NCBI GenBank assembly: GCA_949471785.1
Contig: CASWRE010000001.1
Span: forward strand, 1-64,000
Direction: 5' to 3'
DNA from: an uncultured Lachnospiraceae bacterium
Lineage (GTDB): Bacteria > Bacillota > Clostridia > Lachnospirales > Lachnospiraceae
Length of the DNA: 64,000 nucleotides
Shown here: one piece after another, positions 43,727 to 52,235 of the stretch
Layout: each line of letters opens with the position of its first letter
Position numbering within the stretch: position 1 is the stretch's first letter
Program-made: the position numbers and the translations under genes
Notes under the pieces: generated by a model
Seen by the model: only the letters and a program-made list of their open reading frames with translations
What the model was told of the DNA's origin: nothing
Database searches by the model: none

Positions 43727-43755
43727 GTAACCATTCAGGCAGACTGAACGGCTAC
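43727..43755. repeat. Ends-only remnant of the same repeat family at the GH95 stop codon
   Basis: GTAACCATTCAG and CTGAACGGCTAC (10 of 12 paired) lie 5 bp apart directly beside copy D. They look like the two terminal repeats with the interior lost. The right arm contains the TAG stop codon of the GH95 gene. It may also act as its terminator stem. Confidence 0.5.
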
Positions 43756-46082
43756 CTGCAAAAATCCCACCGCTCCCCTTCTTTCAAAAGAATCTCCTGT
43801 TCTTCTTCCCCGTAAACCACCGTCGTCTTTACATCCCGACGCGCCAAAAGCCCGGCCTCTGTCAGACGTCTGGCCTCCCAGGCCATGGACACTTCTATCC
43901 CTCCCCGGGCGCAAAGGCCCCATACCCTGCCCGACGGCCATGCTTCCGGCAGAGCGGGCAGAAGGCGAATCCGATCTCCGTGACTCTGCAACAGCATTTC
44001 CGCAATACAGCTGGTCAGCCCCGTATTGCCGTCCAGCTCGTAGACGGTATCAAAAGAGGCCGCTCCCCGGGTGGGCGGATGAATCACCATGCCGTTTTGC
44101 CCCAGCAGGCGCTCTGTCATGGCGCAGATATGACGCCAGGCTTCGCCGCCGTGATGCAGCCGGGCCTCATAGAGCATCAGCATAGAACGAGCCCACCCCG
44201 TATCCTCCCAGTTTTCTTCCGGGTCCAGCTTTTTTGCCATAGTGCGCTCCGCCGCCCGGGCAAGCTCCGGCGTGATCTGGGCAAAGGGAAAGAGTCCCAG
44301 CAGATGGCTGGTGTGGCGGTGCTGGGCGTCCGCCGAAGGGTAATCATGATTCCACTCGGCGATCGTGCCGTCTGCCAGCACCCGATAGGGTAAAAGTCCC
44401 GGCAAAATCTGCTCAGTCCGACTGCGCAGATCGTCTTTCACATCCAGAATCTCTGTGATTTCCAAGTACCGGGCAAAAAGCTCCCGGATCATTACTATTT
44501 CATAGGTGCAGCCGTTGCTGAAAAAAAATCGCTCCCCGTCTTTCAGAAAGCTGTTCTCCGGTGAAATCGAAGGCCCGCAGGTATAGCGCCCTTTCCTGTC
44601 CGGGAATACATAAGCCGTAAAAAATTCTACCGCTCCCCGGTAAGCCGGATACACCCGGTCACGCAAAAAGCTCCTGTCGGGACAGGCGGCGTAATGCTCC
44701 CACATATGAGCCAAAACCCAGACCCCTCCCGTGGGACAGGGCGCCAGAGGCACGGCCCAATAGGGCGATGTGAATCCCCAGGCATTGGACACCAGCTCCG
44801 CCGTCCAGCCCGGCCTGCCATACTGTACCCTCGCGCTGCGCCGTCCGTGGGGAATCACCGTCTCTTCCAGCCAGCGAAACAGCGGCGCCGCCGTCTCCGG
44901 CAGATTCGTCACCTCCGCAGGCCAGTAATTCATCTGGGTATTGATATCCAGATGCATATCGCAGGTCCACCCGATCCGGCAGGCCACATTATCGTTCCAC
45001 ACCCCCTGCAGATGGGCCGGCAGCACGGAATCTTCCCGGGAACTGGAGAGCAGCAGGTACCGCCCGTACTGAAATAAAAAGGGAATCCGCAGCGCCCTCC
45101 GGTCGGCTCCCGCAAAGAGCTGCAATCCACAGCGCCTCATATACCGCGCCACATCCCGGGTATGCCGCTCCTTCAAAGCGGCATATCCCTGTTCCCGGGC
45201 CGCAAACGCCCTTTGCCATGCTTTTTTCTGAAGCCCCTGTACCCCGTCTTCCTCCCGGTGGAAATCCGTTTCCATGGCCAGGTATACGGTACACACTGTA
45301 GCTCCGCGAATACACAGGAAATCGGCGCTCCCGTCCTGGGACCCGCCGCCCATGCCATGGGCAACATCGTCTGCGCCATAAATACTTCCTTCTTTCCCCC
45401 GCTCCCCCTCGCAGATCACACCGTCCGTATCAACCGCCGCCGCCCCGCCCAAAAGTACTCCGCAGCGGTCGTCACAGTGCCTGTCCTCCCAGGCATGATT
45501 ATAGAACGTGAGCCCGTCCTTCCCGCGGCACACCTCGCCGTGGCCGCCGTACAGCGACAACGCCAGCCGCAGATCGGCCCGCTCCTTTTTACGCCAGCGA
45601 TACGCCGCCACCCGGTCGGGATGGGATACCCATGCTTCCTTACAGACATCGCCATGACGGCACTCCGCCACTCCCTTTTCGATGTCCAGGCTCCGCCTGT
45701 AACCGCCGTCTGTCTCCCCCTTGCCTTTCGCCGTCCCTATCCCCTCGCCGGCTGCCGGCAATTGATCCGTCATGTACACCCGGAGCGTACCCACCGGCAG
45801 ATTGGTCCCGTAATTCTTTCTCCGTCCCACAAAAGCCTCCGCCGTCCGGTGGGCCTTCCCATACGCCCCCTCGTCGATCTCCCGGCGCATCTGCCCGAAA
45901 ATCTCCCCGGCTCCCTCCCGGTCATGTTCCTCACTCCACTCACCGCTGAAAAACGTATTCTCCGACAGATCCATCCGATCGCAAAAAACATCCCCGTAAT
46001 ACATCATTCCCATATGCCCGTTCCCCAACGGAAACCCCTCTCCCCAGCGCTTCGCCGGGAAATCCAGCAGCAATCTATCCAT
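43752..46082 (-). CDS. Glycoside hydrolase family 95 (alpha-1,2-L-fucosidase type)
   Basis: GH95 enzymes remove alpha-1,2-fucose (or galactose) from host glycans and xyloglucan. The 776-aa protein has an N-terminal beta domain (FPAKRWGEGFPLGNGHMGMM), the (alpha/alpha)6 barrel with DINTQMNYWPAEVTNL (the Asn pair that activates water), SISPENSF with the catalytic Glu region, QHRHTSHLLGLFP and a C-terminal beta domain. There is no signal peptide, so it works on imported oligosaccharides. It follows the importer genes of the locus. Confidence 0.92.
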   Translation of the reverse strand: MDRLLLDFPAKRWGEGFPLGNGHMGMMYYGDVFCDRMDLSENTFFSGEWSEEHDREGAGEIFGQMRREIDEGAYGKAHRTAEAFVGRRKNYGTNLPVGTLRVYMTDQLPAAGEGIGTAKGKGETDGGYRRSLDIEKGVAECRHGDVCKEAWVSHPDRVAAYRWRKKERADLRLALSLYGGHGEVCRGKDGLTFYNHAWEDRHCDDRCGVLLGGAAAVDTDGVICEGERGKEGSIYGADDVAHGMGGGSQDGSADFLCIRGATVCTVYLAMETDFHREEDGVQGLQKKAWQRAFAAREQGYAALKERHTRDVARYMRRCGLQLFAGADRRALRIPFLFQYGRYLLLSSSREDSVLPAHLQGVWNDNVACRIGWTCDMHLDINTQMNYWPAEVTNLPETAAPLFRWLEETVIPHGRRSARVQYGRPGWTAELVSNAWGFTSPYWAVPLAPCPTGGVWVLAHMWEHYAACPDRSFLRDRVYPAYRGAVEFFTAYVFPDRKGRYTCGPSISPENSFLKDGERFFFSNGCTYEIVMIRELFARYLEITEILDVKDDLRSRTEQILPGLLPYRVLADGTIAEWNHDYPSADAQHRHTSHLLGLFPFAQITPELARAAERTMAKKLDPEENWEDTGWARSMLMLYEARLHHGGEAWRHICAMTERLLGQNGMVIHPPTRGAASFDTVYELDGNTGLTSCIAEMLLQSHGDRIRLLPALPEAWPSGRVWGLCARGGIEVSMAWEARRLTEAGLLARRDVKTTVVYGEEEQEILLKEGERWDFCR

Positions 46083-46107
46083 AGCCTTCTCCTTTTCGCA
46101 AAAAACA

Positions 46108-46138
46108 CCCGCCGACCCCTGTCACACAGGCCGGCGGG
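46108..46138 (-). terminator. Terminator between permease and GH95 genes
   Basis: CCCGCCG (46108-46114) and CGGCGGG (46132-46138) form a stem; on the minus strand it is followed by TGTTTTTTGC. Directly before it, after the permease stop, is a run of 12 C (46142-46153). Confidence 0.7.
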
Positions 46139-46156
46139 CGTCCCCCCCCCCCCTCG

Positions 46157-46975
46157 CTACTCTTTCACAGCCCCCGAAGTCAGGCCGCCGATAATATACT
46201 TCTGCCCCAGCAGATATACGATCACCACCGGGATACAGGTCAACACAATATCCGCAAAAATATAATTCCAGTAATTCGTATTCTTGCCGAAGAACTGATA
46301 CACCGCCATCGTCATCGGAAACAGCCGGCTCTTGCTGGACAGATACAGAGGCGTCAGGAAATCACTCCACACGCTCATAAACTGCAGAATAAAGCAAGTC
46401 ACCAGCGTGGGCTTGAGCATCGGCACGATAATCTTGAAAAACAGCGTCACCGGACCCGCCCCGTCGATCACCGCCGCCTCGTCCAGCTCCACCGGAACCG
46501 TCGAGACAAAACTGTAAATCGTAAACACACAGAACGGAATCATGGCGCTGGTAAAGGCCAGGATGATACCCACCCGCGTATCGTTCAGCTGGAAGGTGCT
46601 GAGCACCTTTACCAGGGTAACGTAGTTTACCGGGAAAAACAGGCCGCACAGCACAAAATAGTACAGGAAATTATTGAGCTTCGTGCGCCGTCTGCTCATC
46701 ACATAAGCCGCCATGGCCGCGCCGATCACGCCCACCAGGGTAGCGATGGCCGCATACTCCAGGCTGTTGAAAAAACCCTGGACCAGCTTGCCCTTCTCGA
46801 TTACTTCCGTATAGTTATTGAACATCCACTTCGTGGGCAGAGCCAGGGACATCCGGGATGCCTCCGCCTTCGGCTTGAAGGAATTGATCAGCACCATGTA
46901 AAAAGGCGCAATCACGATCAGGCACAGGACGATACAGCACAGCTGCTTTAATACAACGTTTATTTTCTTTTTCAC
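46157..46975 (-). CDS. Carbohydrate ABC transporter permease (MalG type)
   Basis: This 272-aa permease has six membrane helices and the MalG-type EAA loop ELDEAAVIDGAGPVTLFFKI. The start IVLCLIVIAPFYMVLINSFK is typical. It touches the other permease gene end-to-start. No ATPase gene is in the locus, as is common where a shared MsmK-like ATPase serves several importers. Confidence 0.93.
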   Translation of the reverse strand: MKKKINVVLKQLCCIVLCLIVIAPFYMVLINSFKPKAEASRMSLALPTKWMFNNYTEVIEKGKLVQGFFNSLEYAAIATLVGVIGAAMAAYVMSRRRTKLNNFLYYFVLCGLFFPVNYVTLVKVLSTFQLNDTRVGIILAFTSAMIPFCVFTIYSFVSTVPVELDEAAVIDGAGPVTLFFKIIVPMLKPTLVTCFILQFMSVWSDFLTPLYLSSKSRLFPMTMAVYQFFGKNTNYWNYIFADIVLTCIPVVIVYLLGQKYIIGGLTSGAVKE

Positions 46976-47853
46976 TACTGCTGTACCTCCTTCTTACTCA
47001 TAGTGCGGACGATGAATACACCCACCACCGCCGTGATGATCAACAGGATCGTATTGAAGGCCACGGACATACCGTACTGTCCGTTGGCGTACATCTGATA
47101 GGAATAAGTCGTCATAACCTCTGTGGCATGGCCCGGGCCGCCGTTGGTCAATACATAGATAATATCGAACACCTTCAGGCCATAGGTGATACCGAATACC
47201 AGGTTGATCATGATGGAACCGGACAGCATGGGCAGGGTGATGTGCCGCAGCCGCTGCCAGAAATTCGCCCCGTCGATCTGAGCCGCCTCATAGTAGGTCT
47301 TGGGGATCGCTCCCAGGCCCGCGATAAAAATGGTCATGACATAACCGATGCCGCGCCAGGCGTCCACACCCACGATGGATTTCCAGACCACGCCCAGATC
47401 CGACAGCCATTTCTGTTTCAGAAAACCGAGCTGAAGAAATTCCAGTACGGAGTTCAGCAGTCCGTTATTGTAATTCAGCACCGAGCGGAATACGATACCG
47501 ATAATCACGAAAGGCAGAATCGAGGGCAGATACAGCAGGGTACGGTAAATATTCTTGCCCCGCAGGCCTTCCTGAAGCATTACGGCCAGAAACAGCGCCG
47601 GGATCAGCTTCACAATATTTGATACGATCGTAAACATCAGCGTATGGCCGATACCGGACAGATAGTCCTTATCCGACGCAAAAATTTCGATATAGTTCTT
47701 TAACCCCACAAAATGCAGATCATCCACCGTTCTGGAATTCCAGTCGGTGAAAGAATAAAAGATACCCAGCAAACTGGGAAGCAGGAAAAACAAAGCGTAC
47801 AGCACCAGCGGTACCAGCAAAAACCAATACGGATAAACTTTCTTTTTATTCAA
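46975..47853 (-). CDS. Carbohydrate ABC transporter permease (MalF type)
   Basis: This 292-aa permease begins YWFLLVPLVLYALFFLLPSL, has six membrane helices and the EAA loop TYYEAAQIDGANFWQRLRHI. It is the partner of the MalG-type subunit and lies downstream of the binding-protein gene, with a hairpin between. Confidence 0.93.
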   Translation of the reverse strand: MNKKKVYPYWFLLVPLVLYALFFLLPSLLGIFYSFTDWNSRTVDDLHFVGLKNYIEIFASDKDYLSGIGHTLMFTIVSNIVKLIPALFLAVMLQEGLRGKNIYRTLLYLPSILPFVIIGIVFRSVLNYNNGLLNSVLEFLQLGFLKQKWLSDLGVVWKSIVGVDAWRGIGYVMTIFIAGLGAIPKTYYEAAQIDGANFWQRLRHITLPMLSGSIMINLVFGITYGLKVFDIIYVLTNGGPGHATEVMTTYSYQMYANGQYGMSVAFNTILLIITAVVGVFIVRTMSKKEVQQ

Positions 47854-47910
47854 TTTCAGAGCCCCTTCTCATTCACAACGCTCAAAATGAACACGTTGTT
47901 TAAAAACGAC

Positions 47911-47932
47911 GCCGGGAGTTTGCACTCCCGGC
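47911..47932 (-). terminator. Attenuating hairpin after the binding-protein gene
   Basis: GCCGGGAGT (47911-47919) and ACTCCCGGC (47924-47932) form a perfect 9-bp stem with a 4-nt loop, followed on the minus strand by GTCGTTTTTAAA. It separates the binding protein from its permeases, as in the other importer of the window. Confidence 0.75.
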
Positions 47933-47977
47933 ACACGTTTATTTCCAGGTTACTTGTTCACTGGCCGTATATACGTT

Positions 47978-49405
47978 TTACTGCCAGGCGGGATCGCCTA
48001 CAACACCGGCGGCCTCCGCACGGTTGGCGTCCATATTTTTCAACACATCATTGGCTTCCATGGTACCCTGACAGTAAGCGATCATATCTGCGCCGAAATC
48101 TCCCCAATAATCGTTGGTATATTTCGTACCGGTCTGCAGCACGGAAGTACCCATTTTGGACTCGTCGATGGTGCTCATGAAAGCTTCCTCCTCGGGCAGC
48201 CAGTGCTGCTCAACGGCATCGTCATTCATATGTACGTTGGTGTACGCCGGGGAATTATCCAAAATCTCCTGCAGGCTCTGGGTCTCACATACAAAGTTGA
48301 AGAAGGTTTTCACCAGTTCCGGATGCTCCGTGCCATTGTAGCCAAACATGGTGGGGCCGGCCGGGTTGGTGGGGAAGGTATCGTTGTCGCCCAGGGGGAT
48401 CAAAAACAGGCCGAACTCATCGGATGTGCCGGTATCTTCCTGGATCTGTTTGATAAAGCTGGAATTGGCCATGGCCATCGCGCAGTTTCTGTCGCCGAAC
48501 TCATTGGACATATTGGTGCTGTCCGTGCCGATCCAGTCCTCGCCGAAATAGCCCTTGTCAGACAGCTCTTTGAACTGGCCGAGAACCTCCAGCATCTTCT
48601 CGTTATCGGCAAACGTCTCCGTATTATTATTCAGACCTTCATACAGGCCGGGTTTCGTCTGCTCATATACGCCGCCGATCTGGAAGAAGGCCAGCTGATG
48701 CTGCCATCCGTCGGCGCCCGGCATAAACCAGGGCGTAATTCCCTCTGCCGCCAGTTTCTCACACACGGTCAGAAGCTCGGCATAAGTCTTGGGAACACTC
48801 AGGCTCAGCTCGTCAAACATGGTCTTGTTGTAGACCATAACATACTCGGGAGAGTTGTGCCAGATCTGCAGGCCGTACAGCTTATCATTGTATTCGCAGG
48901 AGGAAAGTCTGGCCTCCGGCATCTTGGCAGCCCATTCGGCGCCAGTAAAATCGATACAGTATTTCTCGGGATCTACGATCACAGACTCGATGGCGAAGGG
49001 ATTGGACTGAATCCAGAAAATATCCGCACAGGAATCGGTGGTCAGTTTTGACTGGAGCAGATCGGAATACTGATCGGCCGGAATGGTCTGAAGATCCACG
49101 GTCACATTGTAGGTCTCCTCAAAGCGAGCGATGGTCTCATCGTAACGATTGTCCATCCAGCCTGCGGATACCAGGATACTGAGCTCCTGGCCGGAGAAAT
49201 CCTCGGTGGCCTCCGCGGCGCTTCCACCCGTCTCACTGCCCGCATCGGACGCCTCGCCGCCTGTAGAAGCCGGAGCTTCGCTGGCCTCCCCGGCGCCGCT
49301 GGCCTCGGGCGCCGCCGAGCTGCTGCCGGAACCGCCGCCGCAGCCTGCCAGCATACCGGTCAGCATAGATGCACACAAAATCGCACTGATTACTTTCCTT
49401 TTCAT
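47978..49405 (-). CDS. Extracellular carbohydrate-binding lipoprotein (type 2 / UgpB-MalE class)
   Basis: This 475-aa lipoprotein has a signal peptide and lipobox (MLAGCGGG), a Ser/Gly/Ala/Glu linker to about residue 70 and a class 1 solute-binding fold: ELSILVSAGWMDNRYDETI, YNVTVDLQTIPADQY, WFMPGADGWQHQLAFFQIGG and SSFIKQIQEDTG. It would capture an oligosaccharide for the two permeases. It is divergent from the sensor kinase gene, which probably controls it. Confidence 0.92.
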   Translation of the reverse strand: MKRKVISAILCASMLTGMLAGCGGGSGSSSAAPEASGAGEASEAPASTGGEASDAGSETGGSAAEATEDFSGQELSILVSAGWMDNRYDETIARFEETYNVTVDLQTIPADQYSDLLQSKLTTDSCADIFWIQSNPFAIESVIVDPEKYCIDFTGAEWAAKMPEARLSSCEYNDKLYGLQIWHNSPEYVMVYNKTMFDELSLSVPKTYAELLTVCEKLAAEGITPWFMPGADGWQHQLAFFQIGGVYEQTKPGLYEGLNNNTETFADNEKMLEVLGQFKELSDKGYFGEDWIGTDSTNMSNEFGDRNCAMAMANSSFIKQIQEDTGTSDEFGLFLIPLGDNDTFPTNPAGPTMFGYNGTEHPELVKTFFNFVCETQSLQEILDNSPAYTNVHMNDDAVEQHWLPEEEAFMSTIDESKMGTSVLQTGTKYTNDYWGDFGADMIAYCQGTMEANDVLKNMDANRAEAAGVVGDPAWQ

Positions 49406-49597
49406 TTTTGTCCTCCTATTTATTGCTTTTTTATGAAAAAGCTTATTTATTTATAAAATTATACCGTTCAACCTGTATAGGGTCTATGCACTTTTCCCCC
49501 CTCAATTTGTACATTTTTTCTTTTATCTGCCTATTGCCCTATGTTATAATACATCCATCGAATTTATCTGAACTGTCTGACGAAAAGGAGTCCCGCC

Positions 49598-51430
49598 ATG
49601 CCCCGGAACCGAAAACCCGCCAAACTGCAAAACCTGTTTTTTATCACCTTCCTCCTGGTAAGCGGCCTGATTCTGCTGGTCTTCGCTCTGTTCTTCTATC
49701 GCTACGTATCCGGTATTCTCATTGAGCAGGAAACCGCCGCCCTGATCAACCTGACGGATTCTTTCCAGGCCCAAACCGATGATGTAGTCAATGACATGGA
49801 CTCCATGTCTATCAACGTAGATTACAGCAGGGCCATCGACAACCTGCTGGGCAGCAACCGTTTGAACCTTTCTCAGGTATCCATCACCGCCTTTGCAGAC
49901 CTGTGCACCACGATCAACGGGGTAGAACAGAAAGTGGATCAGACCAATGTGTTTGATTTCGACGGCAACATCCTCCAGGTGGGCATCCTGACCAAACACG
50001 CCACATACCAGAAGGCGTCCCTGCCCTGGCTCGACGAGATCCGCAAGACCGGCGGCAGCAAAATCCTGAGCGTTCCCTATCACACGGACCGTCTGGCCCG
50101 GTCCGGTACGGGCAGCGAATGGTATCTGTCCCTCTACCGCTGCTGCTACGATGCCTACGGCAATCAGGTGGGCGCCATCGAGACGGTCAAAAAATGCAAA
50201 TCCGTTTTCAAAAGCATCGTCTCTCATGCAAACCGTAATGACAACGCGCCCGCCGTTTATGTCTATAACCGGGACGGTTCCCTTATGTACCCTTATGATC
50301 TGTCCGCCGATGAGATCCGTTACGATTACTGCGCCATCCCGGAGGATGCCGAAAATGGTATCCTGTATACCAATCCCCAGACCCATGAAAATGAGATCAT
50401 CGCTTATGCCGTCTCCTCCTTCACCGGATGGACGTACGTAACGGTGCAGGCTGAATCCACCGTTCTGGCTCCCGCCCGCGCCATGCTGAAATTGCTTGCC
50501 GCCATTACCGGAGTCATGCTCTTGGGCTGCGTACTGATCTCTTACGGTATGTCCCGCCGCCTGATCATGCCTATCAACCGTTTCAAGGAAGAAATCCGCC
50601 GGACCGGGCTGGCTACCCTGGACCGTCCCGCCGACGCCGCGCTGACCCACAGCTACAGCGAACTGGCCGAGCTCAACGACAGCTTTCAGAAAATGCGTCT
50701 GGATCTGAAAGCCTCCATGGACGAGCTCCTGGAGACCCGCAAGCAGGAGACACGGTCGCGCAATCTGGCCCTCCAGTCCCAGATTAATCCCCACTTTTAT
50801 TACAATTCTCTGGCCAGCGTCATCGCCCTGGCAGAGAATAACCAGCGGGACGAGGTGATTCAGATGTGCCTGAATCTGACCCGCATCATGCGTTACATCA
50901 CGAACTCCGAGGAACTGGTAACGGTAGACGAGGAAATCGACTATGTAGGCAAATATCTGTATTGTATGAAGGTGCGCTATCAGACCAGCCTGAATTATAT
51001 GATCGACATCGACGAGCGCATCCGTGAAGAAAAAATCCCCCGGCTGATCATCCAGCCCATCGTGGAAAACGCCATCAAATACGGCATCGACTCGGAACCG
51101 CCCTGGGGCATCGCCGTCCACGGCTATATCGCCGACGACTACTGGGCCATCGACGTCATGGATTCCGGCAAGGGTTTTTCCGCGGAGGTGCTGGATACCA
51201 TCTGGAAGAGAATCTCCGAGGCCGAGAAACAGATCGGTATGCCCCAGACGCAGATCAGCGGCATGGGTACGCTGAACGTCTATCTGCGCTGGAAGCTGTA
51301 CTGTGGAGACGATATGATTTTTGAACTGAAAAACACCGAAAAGGGCCACGGAATCGTGACCCTGGGAAGAAAATATAACGCAAAAGACAAGACCGGCGGA
51401 GATCTGCGGGACCAAAACATTGCCCGCTGA
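49598..51430 (+). CDS. YesM-type sensor histidine kinase
   Basis: This 610-aa sensor has an N-terminal membrane helix (FFITFLLVSGLILLVFALFFY), a long extracellular dCache-like domain, a second helix (AAITGVMLLGCVLISYGM), a HAMP-like segment, the His-kinase domain with SQINPHFYYNSLASVIAL (phospho-His) and an ATPase (IIQPIVENAIKYG, DSGKGFS, GMGTLNVYLRW). YesM kinases sense extracellular sugars. It overlaps a frame before its regulator and sits divergent from the binding-protein gene. Confidence 0.92.
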   Translation: MPRNRKPAKLQNLFFITFLLVSGLILLVFALFFYRYVSGILIEQETAALINLTDSFQAQTDDVVNDMDSMSINVDYSRAIDNLLGSNRLNLSQVSITAFADLCTTINGVEQKVDQTNVFDFDGNILQVGILTKHATYQKASLPWLDEIRKTGGSKILSVPYHTDRLARSGTGSEWYLSLYRCCYDAYGNQVGAIETVKKCKSVFKSIVSHANRNDNAPAVYVYNRDGSLMYPYDLSADEIRYDYCAIPEDAENGILYTNPQTHENEIIAYAVSSFTGWTYVTVQAESTVLAPARAMLKLLAAITGVMLLGCVLISYGMSRRLIMPINRFKEEIRRTGLATLDRPADAALTHSYSELAELNDSFQKMRLDLKASMDELLETRKQETRSRNLALQSQINPHFYYNSLASVIALAENNQRDEVIQMCLNLTRIMRYITNSEELVTVDEEIDYVGKYLYCMKVRYQTSLNYMIDIDERIREEKIPRLIIQPIVENAIKYGIDSEPPWGIAVHGYIADDYWAIDVMDSGKGFSAEVLDTIWKRISEAEKQIGMPQTQISGMGTLNVYLRWKLYCGDDMIFELKNTEKGHGIVTLGRKYNAKDKTGGDLRDQNIAR

Positions 51431-51482
51431 CACAAAAAACGCAGGCAGCGCCAAAAAGCAGCAAAAGATGGGGGAAAGAAAC

Positions 51483-52235
51483 ATGGCCGCACAGTTTAAA
51501 GTAATTGTTGCCGAAGATGAAGAACTCCTTTTAAACAGCCTCGTCCGCAAAATTCAGGATGTGGACGCGGATTTTACGGTGGTGGGGACGGCCCAGACCG
51601 GCACGCAGGCCTACGACCTGGTCTGCAGACAGGAACCGGATGTTCTGATCACGGATATCCGCATGCCGGTGATGAGCGGCATAGAACTTCTGGAAAAAAC
51701 CCGGAACCACTATCCCATGATGCAATTTATCATTGTCAGCGGTTTCTCGGATTTTGAATATGCCCGCAGCGCCATCCGCCTGCAGGTATCCGAGTATCTG
51801 CTAAAGCCCATCGAGACGGAAGAGCTTAAGAAAGCGCTGACCAAAGTGAAAAACCATTTTCTCGCGGAGCGAAGCAGTTACCGGGATATTTTCACGCCCG
51901 ATTTATCCCACCAGACCCCGGAACAGATTTCCGCCGCCTTAAAAGAGTATCTGCGAAAAAATTATGCCCGGGACATCAACCTGAACGGTATCGCCGCCAA
52001 TATGAATTACAGCTCCAGCTATCTGACAAAACTGTTTCTGCAGCAGTATGATACCACCCCTTCGAAATATATCATTTCTCTGCGGATACAAAAAGCCCAG
52101 CAGCTTCTGACCCACAACCCGGAACTGTCCGTACGTCAGGTGGGAGAAGCGGTGGGCTATCCGGAACAGGGCTATTTCAGCCGGATCTTTAAAAAACAGG
52201 TGGGGGTGAGCCCGCTGGACTATCGGGGAAGATAG
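51483..52235 (+). CDS. YesN-type response regulator with AraC output domain
   Basis: This 250-aa regulator has a receiver domain (VIVAEDEELLLNSL, phospho-acceptor Asp in VLITDIRMPVMSG, FIIVSGFSDFEYA, LLKPIE) and an AraC-type pair of helix-turn-helices (INLNGIAANMNYSSSYLTKLF ... SVRQVGEAVGYPEQGYFSRIF). Start at ATG 51483 with GGGGGAAAG upstream. It forms a two-component pair with the kinase before it. Its end overlaps the convergent GH31 gene by 16 bp. Confidence 0.93.
   Translation: MAAQFKVIVAEDEELLLNSLVRKIQDVDADFTVVGTAQTGTQAYDLVCRQEPDVLITDIRMPVMSGIELLEKTRNHYPMMQFIIVSGFSDFEYARSAIRLQVSEYLLKPIETEELKKALTKVKNHFLAERSSYRDIFTPDLSHQTPEQISAALKEYLRKNYARDINLNGIAANMNYSSSYLTKLFLQQYDTTPSKYIISLRIQKAQQLLTHNPELSVRQVGEAVGYPEQGYFSRIFKKQVGVSPLDYRGR

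Noticed and set aside
46142-46153. Phase-variable poly-C tract
   Set aside because: The 12-C run lies after the permease stop codon and before a terminator, so slippage would not alter a coding frame.
49544-51550. 668-codon open frame antisense to the YesM-type kinase
   Set aside because: It is a shadow of a well-supported gene with all kinase motifs. The antisense translation has no family features or ribosome site.
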